From Neoceratodus forsteri (taxonomy: Eukaryota > Chordata > Ceratodontiformes > Ceratodontidae), in the NCBI GenBank assembly GCA_016271365.2, contig CM028132.1, positions 1,183,567,001 through 1,183,631,000 on the forward strand: 64,000 bases of DNA. The letters are read 5' to 3'. The notes beneath the pieces are model-generated. The model did no database searches. It saw only the letters and a program-made list of their open reading frames with translations, and had not been told where the DNA came from. The position numbers were made by a program, and so were the translations under genes. Of the stretch, positions 10,756 to 19,559 are shown piece after piece. Numbering within the stretch: position 1 is the first letter of the stretch; the number at the start of each line of letters is the position of its first letter.

Positions 10756-11700
10756 CTAGTTCAAATGTTTGTGGAAGTAAAATTTAAACCATCCACTGAG
10801 GACTGCAGTTCCCCTCCTGGATGGATACAGGCCATCGCCCCTGTATAGACCCTTATGCTCCCCAGGTGGATCCCCAGTCCCTAATGTAGCCAACCCTTCC
10901 TCTCTGCACCATTCCTTCAGCCATGAGTTGAAGCTCCCGGTGCAGCATTCCCTCTCCCCTGTCATAGACAGGCAGCACCTCAGCGAAAGCCACTGAGCGA
11001 GCTACCTAAGACCCCCCAGCCCAGCTCCTTAAACTCCCCTGCACTATCCCAGCCCTGTCCCTAGCCAGGTCATTAGTCCCCAGGTGGACAATGATGTCCA
11101 GCTCTCCCTCCTGTCCTGCTGCCCTAGCAATACAGAGGATTTGCTTCTCAACCCTCCAGGCCGTGGCACTAGGTAGGCACTTAACCTGTCCCCACCCTTT
11201 CCTGTTCCCAAATCTATTCCCCTCATGATTGAGTCCCCCATCAGAAGTTGCTTCCTCCTCCTCCTCCTCCTCTGAGGTCCTCTACCACCCTCCTTGGGGT
11301 CTCCACTATGGAGAGCCCCCACATTCCCTTGGTCACTACCACGGGTGCTTCCTCCTGGCAGTCCTGCCACAGCGGAATAGGAATTTCCTAGTGTTATCAG
11401 TTTAGGAATGTGCCTCTGTCCCACTACCCCATCCTTCCAGAGCCCACCATAGTCCAGCCATTCCTCCTCACTGGCATCCTGTGAGGAAACAGTGGCAGAC
11501 TTGGTGGCCTCTGGGTGGGGGGAGGAGGGTCCCCCGAATCCTAGCCAACTCAACCTGGAGTCTACAGACCTCCTTCCTCAACCCAGAGAAGTGTGTGCAG
11601 ATGAGGGAGCACCACAGTCTCCAGAGGGTGTCTCTGAAAACTGCCACACCATAGCCACTGCACTGCACCACTCCCAGCATTCTCAGCCTCTATTCTCCCT
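10756..11700 (-). pseudogene. CR1-B ORF1: degenerate cysteine finger, Arg-rich linker and SGNH esterase
   Basis: From the right: a degraded Cys-rich start (LWRLWCSLICTHF) and a coiled-coil segment (LRKEVCRLQVELARIR) at 11468-11680; an Arg-rich linker (QRRRRRRK); SGNH block I QLLMGDSIMRGIDLG (about 11200-11250). After a frameshift, the minus strand at about 11040-11090 still encodes a GTND block III. The C-terminal part at 10756-10965 has SWLKEWCREEG and the last SGNH block as GDGLYPSRRG. The family normally has His where this copy has Tyr, so the catalytic dyad is broken even apart from the frameshifts. Confidence 0.75.
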
Positions 11701-11740
11701 GTATTACCTGGAGATACTCTTGTACCTTTAGCCCTGATAG

Positions 11741-12189
11741 GGTGTTTCTAGTTTCCACTTTTATTTTACTTCTATTTGTGCTCCCCCATGCCTTGTTTAA
11801 ATCTTTATATACTCCTACCCTAGATAGGGTGTTGCTCCTGTTTCCAGTTTTGGCCTACCTTTGATCTTCCACCCTTCCCAGTAGTGAGTATTGCACAGAA
11901 ATGAACAGGTGCCTTGTCCTAGTCGACCAGCTGTAAGAAACCGCTTTCCTGGCATAATGTTCTAGTTCTGATAGAACGTCTGAAGTAGCAGCCCACTGAG
12001 TTCTAGATTATTGAGATTTGCTATTACATTTGGATGACAAAAAGTAAAATAGAAATGCATACATTTTTGAATAGTTATATTTATGTATATTATAGAAATA
12101 CAAATCTATAATTGTAATTAAGGGATTAAGTAAGGGAGGTGTAGAAAGTACTTCACATATAACAGAACTCCATGTATAAGGTAGGCCTT
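11741..12189. other. No gene recognised between CR1-B and CR1-C
   Basis: Divides two CR1 elements lying head to head, so some of it is probably their 5' UTRs. The words CCCTGATAGGGTGTTTCTAGTTTCC and CCCTAGATAGGGTGTTGCTCC (near 11732 and 11818) form an imperfect direct repeat about 86 bp apart. A similar phrase near 11956 is weaker. Confidence 0.45.
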
Positions 12190-13130
12190 TTTGTATTATA
12201 GAATCAGTATGGAGATTGGGTACATTGGGGAGGGAGATAGTTGTGGGGACTGTGGATTGCTCTTCTTTGGGGTCACGTTCTGGAGGAAGGGGCACTGCCT
12301 CATCTGCAGGACCTTTGTGGAGTTCCATACTTGGCTGGTAGCAGCAAGAGATGAGATATTTCAGCTGTGGCACCAGCTCAGTTGGGGTTTCACCCCCACT
12401 TCCTCTGAGATCCACTGTCCCAGGTTGCTGGAGGGTGGCAGGGGCAGCCACAAGGGGTTTGACCAGTCTCACACCAATCAGACGCAAATCGCTTTGTACC
12501 CCAGAAGAGGTTCAGGTGCCTGACACGGGGGGGAGGGACTCTTAACTCTTTGAGAAAATGGGCAGGATGATTTGGTGGCGCCCAATAGGGAGAGCAGGCA
12601 GAAGTCAACAAGGAGAGTCTTAGTGATCAGGAACTCAAAGATTAGGGAAGTAGAGAGGGTGGAGGGAAAGAGAGGGAAATGGTCAGTTGCCTTTCTGGTG
12701 CATCAGGCATTACAGATATAGATAGGATAGGGAGTATGGTGGAAAAAGGAGAGGGGGATCTGGGGTGCTGCTGCTGGTACACTTGGGTACCAGTGATCTG
12801 CTGAACTAGTGTGTGGAGGCAGTAAAGCAGAGCCTCAAGAGGCTGGGGGACAGACTGAAGGTGCATTCGGTTTCCCTGACCTTTTCCATGGTCCTCCCTG
12901 TGTGGAATAAGTGGAAGGGGTACGATAAAGTAAGGAAGGAAGACACTGAGGATTTAATAGGTTCTTGAAGGAATAGTGTCAGGAGGGGGGTACCACTTTG
13001 TCGGAGACTGCGGGGGCTTCTGTCTTCAGCTGACAAGAGAGAGGGCCAATGCTCTGGGGCAGAAGTTTGATGTTTACGTTGGACAATTAAACTGTCTGTG
13101 GGGGAGATGGAAGCTAGGGGAACCACTAAG
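12190..13130 (+). pseudogene. CR1-C ORF1: cysteine finger and SGNH-esterase remnants
   Basis: Starts with GDCGLLFFGVTFWRKGHCLI and RTFVEFHTWLVAARDEIFQL, parallel in spacing to the Cys finger and coiled coil of CR1-A ORF1. Near 12765-12800 a different frame gives LLLVHLGTSDLLN, the SGNH block III with Asn changed to Ser. Then comes LPVWNKWKG near 12895, equivalent to ILPVSKRG in copy A. Block I (GDS) is not clear. Several frame breaks. Confidence 0.65.
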
Positions 13131-13994
13131 AAGGGAGAGTAGGTGGGGAACCTAGCTAGGGCTCCCCCTCAACAGGGGACAAGTAGCAGCAAAGTGGGTA
13201 ACAGTAAGGTTATAGTTCAAATTAGTTGGTATGGGGAACAGACCAATGAGTGAGGGTTGACAAAGCCTACATTCAACATGAAAATTAAAAAATTAAAGGA
13301 ACTAGGGAAGAATAAGGGACAAGGAATAGGAAAAGGCAAGAAGGGATCAGGAGAAAGATGGAAAGGAGTCTACCTTAATGCCAGGAATCTGATAACTAAA
13401 ATTAGTGAGCTCCAGGCAATGGTGGCAGATACTGAGATAGATTTAGTAACCATCACAGAAACTTGGACCACAGAGAATAACGATTGGGACTTGACAGTCC
13501 CAGGCTACACCATGTTTAGACAGGATTGAGGGAAAGGTAAAGATGCAGGAGTAGCCCTATATGTCAGAGAGGGCATAGAGGCAGTGAAGTAAGGGGACTT
13601 CAGGGGAGGTAATGGGGAAACAAAATCACTGTGGGTTCCGCTTATGACATACTCAGGCAAGAAACTATGAATGGGTGTGATCTGTAGACCTCCAGGATGG
13701 GAGAAAAGAGAGATAAGGAGCCAGAGACAGAACTAATAAGGGAGGGTGGCAAAGGGGGAGATGGAGGTGGTGGGAGATCTAAACCTTCTGGATATTGAGT
13801 GGGTCATTCTAGTGGCCAGGAAGTTCAGAAGCCAGGCCCTACTAGATACATTACAAGACTATCTGCTGGTGCAGCTAGTTAAGGAACCCTCTAGGCAGGC
13901 TTCCATTTCAAGATGTGGTGTTCGCCAACTCAGAGATGGTGCAAGTAGGGGAGCCACTGGGTCCAGGGACCATAACACTCAACTTGGCCCTTGG

Positions 13995-14564
13995 AGGCCG
14001 GCCCGGTGGTGCTGACGGTTGAGGCGCCGGATGCCACACCTCACGCCGCGCCAGCAACCTGGGTTCAGGAACGAGCCCGGACCGCCATGGGTCGGCAGGG
14101 GGGAGAGAGGATCGAGCATCCGGAGGACTGCTATAATCTCTTGGGGAGGAATCCAGGGGTAGCTCAGCACAGCAGCGACCCCCATTGGAGACCGGCGGTA
14201 CTGTGACACCCAGGGGCTCACGAGCGAGGGGAAGACGTTGGCAGCTGCCTTTCAGACATGGGTGGGAGCACCCACATCGTAGGCTGGGCGGCATTACACG
14301 TACAATGTTGAGGGCGTAAACATCCAGAAATACCCCTCTTGCTCGGATAGGCGACGGCTCTGCCAGTGCCATCGCCACACGCCCAACGCTGGTTCCCCAT
14401 CACTGCCCCCTGCGGTTACCCTGGGTTGTCTCCCCCGACCTGGGGAACCGTGATGAAATTGAAGATGTAGGGGAACACAGTGGGCAGCAGAGCGAGTCGG
14501 CGAGTGCAGTGGCCCAAGAGAGTTCCAAGCTGGAGGGCCAGAAGAATAGTTGTAAAGAAAAAAA
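13995..14564 (+). mobile_element. tRNA-Leu-like SINE, copy b (plus)
   Basis: 570 bp with a 14-bp duplication AACTTGGCCCTTGG at 13981-13994 and 14565-14578. The head GTTGAGGCGCCGGA resembles the tRNA-Leu D-arm region, and GGGTTCAGGA sits where a B box belongs. The body has GAGCATCCGGAGGACTGC and an A-rich 3' end. It interrupts the end of the CR1-C endonuclease. Confidence 0.9.
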
Positions 14565-14777
14565 AACTTGGCCCTTGGGACAAGTAAGTCCTCATCAGAG
14601 GCTGAAGTCCTAGATTTCAGAAGGGCAGACTTCACCAGATGAGACAGCTGGTCCGGGACAAGTTAGTCAAAATGGACAGCATCAGGGATGTGGAGGAAAG
14701 ATGAGGGGCAATCAAGGGGGCCATTCTTGAGGCAACAAAGTCTTGCATGAGAACGGTAATCAAAAGAAACGGGTATA

Positions 14778-15335
14778 GGCCGGCCTGGTGGCACTGAGGG
14801 TTGAGGCGCTGGACGTCACACCTCGCCAGGCTGGCGACCCAGGTTTGGAAATGAGCCCGGGGTGTCAGAGATCGGGGGGGAGGGTTAGGATCGAGCGTCC
14901 TTGGACTGCTCTCCTATCCCTGGGGAAGGTTGAGGGACTCCCCCACTCTGTAGCAACCCCTGGTGATGTTCAGGGGTGCTACCTAGGGCTGGTGCACTTA
15001 AGGGTGGAGTGCGGCAGACATCAGCATGTAGTGCCTCAACATCATTGCACGTTCGCACTGCAAATGGCCAAAAAATAACAGAGGAAAAGGCTGGGCACAA
15101 GCGAGCAACTTGATAGCCGCGCTCATACCGCCTGGAGGTTCTGTCATGGAATTGCACTGGAGGAGTTCGGTCTCGGCCTGGCATGGGAAGGCATTGGGGG
15201 GCCTCCCAGCGGGTTGAGGAACGGCCGTACCGACCCCATATCATATGAGTGAGCCTGCTGCCCTCCGGGTGTGTCGAGCCCCTGCCAATCGCACCACAGC
15301 AGGCCGGATAAACAATGACATGATAAAAAAAAAAA
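14778..15335 (+). mobile_element. tRNA-Leu-like SINE, copy c (plus)
   Basis: About 558 bp between AAACGGGTATA (14767-14777) and AAACAGGTATA (15336-15346), an 11-bp duplication with one mismatch. The head GGTTGAGGCGCTGGACG is the best tRNA-Leu match in the window. The body has CTCTCCTATCCCTGGGG and CATCATTGCACGTTCGCACT, ending with an A-run. Same orientation as copy b, only 213 bp away, inserted in the same CR1. Confidence 0.9.
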
Positions 15336-16819
15336 AAACAGGTATAAGAGACCAGTATGGGTCTCTGGAAAGGTCAGGAAAGCAGTGAGGACAAACAGGA
15401 AAGCCTTCACCAGGTACAAGAAAAAACAATGGAAAAAGAATGGGGAAAGTACTAAATGAGAACAAGGGAAAGCAAAAGGGCAAGTGAGAGAAGCAAAAGA
15501 CAGGCACCGAGCTGAGTACTGTTGGGGGGGGGGGGTCAAGTGTGGGACAAAACAGTTCTTTAGCTATATTAGGGAAAAAAGAAAGAGGAGGAATTGTTAG
15601 GCTAACAGAGGGAAGTAGGGTAATTGAGGGCAACGGGTAGAAAGCAGACGTTCTTGTCAATGACTTTTGCACTGTATTCACAGGGGAAGATAGAGAGCCT
15701 CTACCAGGCAGTGGAATTAAGACAGCTGAGATGAGGCAGCAAGTATTTACCACTGAAAGGGTTTGTAAATGGCTAGCAGCCCTTAAGATAGATAAGGCCC
15801 CAGGGCCAGAAGGAGTACATCCAAGGGTGCTCAAGGAATTGGCAGCAGAATCCCTAGTGGTGCTGTTCAGTAGTTCAGTTCAGACAAGGGTAGTTCCAAA
15901 AGACTGGAGGGTAGCAGACATAGCCCCGTTCCATAATGGGAGCGACAAGGAACTACTGGGTTACTACAGATCTGTCAGTCGTACTGCTATTGTGGGTAAA
16001 CTGATGGAGACACTAGTCAAAGAGGACCTTCTAAACTACCTGGAGAGCAGTGAACTCCAAGATAGTAAACAGCAAGCACAGGTTTGTGGTAGTAAGGTCT
16101 TGTGAGACCAACGTGATAATATTCTGTGACTCGGTAACAAAGGTAGTGGATAAAGGACATGCTGTGGATTTACTCTACTTTGATTTCAGCAAGGCTTTCG
16201 ACTTGGTGTCTCACAGAAGGTTGCAGAAGGAGCCAGATAATCTGAGTATATCAAAAGACACAGTTAGATGGGTGAGAAACTGGTTAGAAGGGAGACAGCA
16301 GAGGGTTGTGGTTAACGGACTCAAATCGGAAGAGAGGGAGGTCACCAGTAGGGTGGCACAAGGATTGGTCCTGGGTCCAATCCTTTTCATTATGTTGATT
16401 AGCGATACAGGAGAAGGAATCCAGGGCAAGATGTGTCTCTCTGCAGATGACACTAAGCTCTGTGGCAGGGTAGACAGCAAGGAGGGGATTAGGGAGATGC
16501 AGAGAGACTTGCAAAAGGTAGAGAGGTGATCAAAGGTTTGGCAGTTGAAATTCAATTCCAAAAGGTGCACGGTGATGCACGTAGGGAACAAGAACCCAAG
16601 GACAGAGTACTGGATTGGGGGTAAAGCTATGCATGACCTCTGAGGAAAGAGACCTAGGGATCATCATCATTGATTTCCCAAAGCAATCAAACCAGTGTAA
16701 TGTGGCCTACAGTGAGGCAAACAGGATGCTGGGGTGTATAGGAAGGGTTACTGATAGCAAAAGGAAGGAGGTATTACTAGCTCTCTATACATCATTGGTG
16801 AGGCCCCATCTGGAGTACT

Positions 16820-17158
16820 TTGTATCATGTTGAAACAGCGAAATTACTACAGCGAAAGTCATTACAGTGACAATTTTGACAAAATTAGAAAGTGTCACTG
16901 TAATGTCCCAGCTGACAAAATGTTGCCATTTCCCCATGATACTCCCCCCTTCCAAGTCAAGTGCAACTTGGAGTTGAATCTCTAGAGATCGGGGTGTGTG
17001 GGGGCTGAAGTCCCTTGCATGGGGTACAGGGGGCGAAGCTCCACAGAAAAAAAAAAAAAACAGCCAATGTCTAACAGGTGGAATTTCGCCTGTCAACATT
17101 GTGACTTTTGCCGTGCCGCATTTTGACAACTTCGTTGTCAATGCGGCTTGGTGGAACC
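16820..17158. mobile_element. Hairpin-rich 339-bp insert in CR1-C
   Basis: GGAGTACT occurs on both sides (16812-16819 and 17159-17166), and CR1 coding sequence resumes exactly after the second copy. No terminal inverted repeat is visible. Inside are a 13-bp inverted repeat CATTACAGTGACA (16860-16872 with 16893-16905) and a strong hairpin at 17115-17147 (GCCGCA/TTGACAA stem, CTTCG loop). An A-run sits at 17046-17060. It is non-coding; class unknown. Confidence 0.6.
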
Positions 17159-17471
17159 GGAGTACTATATCCAGCTCTGGAGTCCTTACCTAAGAAAAAA
17201 TAAGGACAGGCTGGAGACACTGCAACATAGGGTGACCAGAATGATTCAGGGTCAGCAGGGCAGATCTCACGAGGATTAGCTCAAGGTACTAAACATGAAT
17301 TTGCTTGAGGCAAGATGAGAGAGGGGAGATATGATAGAGACCTTCAGGTTCTTGAAAGAAATGAACAAAGTAAACAGCGAGGAACTATTTGGCATAAATA
17401 GTGGATTAAAAACATGGGGCACAAGCGGAAATTGATGGGGGAGAGATTCAAGAGGGAAGGGAAACTATAGA

Positions 17472-18068
17472 AATCTATGAAACTGAGCCTCCCTGTTAGT
17501 CTTACCACCTTCAAGACCTTGTATGCCAAGGCTGTTAAGGAGCTATGCAGCTGTTTCCAGCACGCTTAGCGTGCTAGGGTGCCTACTGTTTACCTGCCCA
17601 CTACATCTCCACCTAACCCAGCCCCTTGACTGTCTCCACCTATAACCCCCCCCTTTTTTCTGCTAATCCGCTACCTTTCTTACCATCAGACTCCTAACAT
17701 GTATGACCCCAGCCCAGCTACCGCAGCACCCCTCCTAGAGCAGCTGCAGTCCTGTACCCTCCATATCTGCCCCTTAAGTTTGTATATGTCCTGACCAATG
17801 ATATCCCGTGCTGTTTGAAAATGTTTTTATATGCTGGCTGTTTCAGAATGTTTTAATTCCACTTCTCATACCATTCTCCCTAACCTTGTTAACCCTATAC
17901 CTGAAATACTTGTATTTGCTCTGTGTGTTTTTTTTTTCTATTTCTGTATAATTATGTCTCTTATCTGTACATAAAAGTGTTGTTCTTGACCTTGTGTAAC
18001 GCAGGTCCACCTTGTAAATGAGCCTGCTCAATGGTGTTCGCCTGGATAAATAAAGACTTGATTGATTG
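17472..18068 (+). mobile_element. LINE X 3' end (plus) in CR1-C
   Basis: CR1 coding is interrupted near 17472 and resumes at about 18069 (GTGAGAAAGTTTTATTTTGC). The insert ends with TTGTAAATGAGCCTGCTCAA (stem-loop 18020-18029), GGATAAATAAAGACTTGA and a short (TTGA)n tail. The end matches the LINE X stem-loop block found at 4.7, 19.2 and 44.1 kb. No RT is included (5'-truncated). Confidence 0.65.
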
Positions 18069-18300
18069 ATCGGAAGTGAGAAAGTTTTATTTTGCTGAAA
18101 GGGTGGTGGAGCTGTGGAACAGTTTGTCAGCTGATGTAGTGGGCGCCAGAACTATCAATGGTTTCAAACATGACTGGGCCAGAATGAAGGGCTTAGTGGC
18201 TGCTCAGGGTGATAGCGGTAGGGTGGGGAGCATGGGGGTGGACAGTGTAGGTTAGAACCCTGTATGGACAGTAGGTCCCAGGTTTGTTAGGGTTTGTGGG

Positions 18301-18664
18301 CAGACTGGATGGATCTTTTTTTTTTCTGCCATCATTGTCTATGTTTCTGTCAACATCTAAAACATCTAGTGCCTGATTAGCAAAGATCATATGATGTACA
18401 CTGGATGTACAGATCACCAGTGCAGGTACAAAAAGCACCACACACGTGACCTGAGGAGAAACTGCTATATTCAGTGGCTCCCCTTTCACTTGCCTATGTA
18501 CATGCTACGCTTGGTTATACCTGGGTATAGCCTGGACGCATCCATCTTGACTGCTACTGTGTGCCATGTTACAGTTGTAATCTGATACACAATGGACAGG
18601 CAGCATACCCTGGTCTCTATTTTCATGTGAAGACCTTTAATACTGTACAGATTCAAGGAACAAT
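18301..18664. other. No gene recognised; possible CR1-C 3' UTR
   Basis: Follows the CR1-C C-terminus. Begins with a T-run and 'CTGCCATCATTGTCTATGTTTCTG', a CR1-like 3'-end phrase. Beyond about 18360 nothing is recognisable. Confidence 0.4.
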
Positions 18665-18790
18665 AATTATTTTAGTTTTCTATTTACCAGGTAAATGCAC
18701 TAGACAAGAAACTGTTTATTTTTAGGTACGACCTGGGAGGATACAGTAAAGGCAATGACAAGATAACGCAAAGATCTGAACACATTTCAG
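18665..18790 (-). repeat. CORE/MIR-like SINE 3' part (minus)
   Basis: Plus strand has TTTACCAGGTAAATGCACTA, then GAAACTGTTTATTTTTAGGT and ACGACCTGGGAGGATACA. It parallels the fragment at 9668-9806 and, in reverse, forms a 'cctggtaaa' LINE-type tail of the same SINE family. Confidence 0.5.
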
Positions 18791-19225
18791 CTACAGTGCA
18801 CTCCTGACCATCTACCACCTTCACAGCAGCCACTTGCTCCTCTACCACTTCTTCCACCTCACCCCTTTTCCCTCTCTACCTCTCCGTCCTCTTGTTGACA
18901 ACGCCTAATGGCTGCAACCTTTTCACCTTCTTGCACTACCTCTACTCTCTACCTGTATTTTTTCTTTACCACCTCATTCTCTCTGTCACTTCTCCCTCGC
19001 TGTAAACCCTACTTAAATCAAGCTGCAATATCCGTGTCAGCTGATCCTCTTTTGTAAATACTGCAGTAGCTGAAATGCATACAACTGTGAAACATTTTTA
19101 TGCCTTGTATATTGAAAAGTTTTCTTCTCAGTCTGTTTTGTTACCCCCTCCCACATTGACATGGAACCTTTGTAAATGAGATTACTATGCTCAAAGGTGT
19201 TTGTAATCTGAGAATGAATAAACAA
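18791..19225 (+). mobile_element. LINE X 3' end (plus)
   Basis: C/T-rich 3' UTR ending in ACCTTTGTAAATGAG..., GCTCAAAGGTGTTTG (19166-19200) and GAATGAATAAACAAACAG. The block can form the same bulged hairpin as the other LINE X copies (ACCTTT with AAAGGT outside, GAG with CTC inside). No coding part is present. Confidence 0.55.
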
Positions 19226-19289
19226 ACAGTACCACTAACATTTTCACATTATGCAAGATTTAGTACATTATTTACTTTCTCCAGTCACC

Positions 19290-19430
19290 TGGATTTTTTG
19301 GCTATTCCAGTTATAATCAAAGCACCAAATGCCTTCCCCTGTCTGACTTTACTGCTTCAAAGACTGAATTACAAGCAGCTGAATGACTTGCCCAAGGTTA
19401 CATAATTGGCCAGTGGCTGTGGTGGAATTT
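19290..19430 (-). repeat. CORE/MIR-like SINE fragment left of CR1-D
   Basis: GAATGACTTGCCCAAGGTTA and CATAATTGGCCAGTGGCTGT form the reverse complement of a CORE-SINE central block. The fragment stops at 19430, exactly where CR1-D begins. Its last 44 bp recur at 21822-21865 on the other side of CR1-D. Confidence 0.6.
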
Positions 19431-19559
19431 ACGTACAAACATACAAAGAAGCCAGTAGAAGAAGGCCATTTGGACTATCTGGTCTGCTCGTATTGCAGGG
19501 TCCACAGTTTGAGCTACTGTCCTTGACCCCCCCCATCCTCCCTAGCCATGATCCTTACC

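Larger units (their letters stand above)
7206..11740 (-). mobile_element. CR1 LINE copy B (minus), split by two SINEs
   Basis: The most complete minus-strand CR1 here. It has a C-terminal region from about 7206, RT 7758-8700, linker 8650-9650, endonuclease 9830-10460 and ORF1 10756-11700. A SINE at 8996-9537 and a CORE-SINE-like piece at about 9668-9806 interrupt ORF2. The left edge abuts repeat R. No duplication was identified. Confidence 0.85.
13257..18260 (+). pseudogene. CR1-C ORF2: endonuclease, reverse transcriptase and C-terminal region
   Basis: Endonuclease: VYLNARNLITKISEL, LVTITETWTTENN, PGYTMFRQD and VVGDLNLLDIEW (catalytic GDFN is GDLN here), 13340-13800. Linker: DKLVKMDSIRDVEERWGAIK (about 14660-14700), then KAFTRYKKKQ after SINE c. 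RT: ALKIDKAPGPEGVHPRVLKE (15770-15840), LLYFDFSKAFD (16170-16205), GLVLGPILFIMLISD and CLSADDTKLCG (FADD altered to SADD, 16430-16470). C-terminus: LVRPHLEYF, YIQLWSPYLRKNKDRLETLQ after 17166, and KFYFAERVVELWNSL (about 18080-18130). Stops and frameshifts throughout. Confidence 0.85.
12190..18300 (+). mobile_element. CR1 LINE copy C (plus), with four later insertions
   Basis: Runs from a Cys-finger and esterase ORF1 (12190-13130) through endonuclease (13340-13960), linker, RT (15730-16680) and C-terminal region (16690-18200). It is interrupted by SINE b (13995-14564), SINE c (14778-15335), a hairpin-rich insert (16820-17158) and a LINE X 3' end (about 17472-18068). Bridging these insertions gives a continuous CR1 order. 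5' and 3' edges are approximate. Confidence 0.85.

Noticed and set aside
13908..14378. Minus-strand open frame of 156 codons
   Set aside because: Lies across SINE b and the CR1-C endonuclease on the opposite strand; GC-rich SINE sequence gives long accidental frames.
15241..15834. Minus-strand open frame of 197 codons with hydrophobic stretches
   Set aside because: Antisense of the CR1-C linker and RT; hydrophobicity comes from purine-rich sense sequence.
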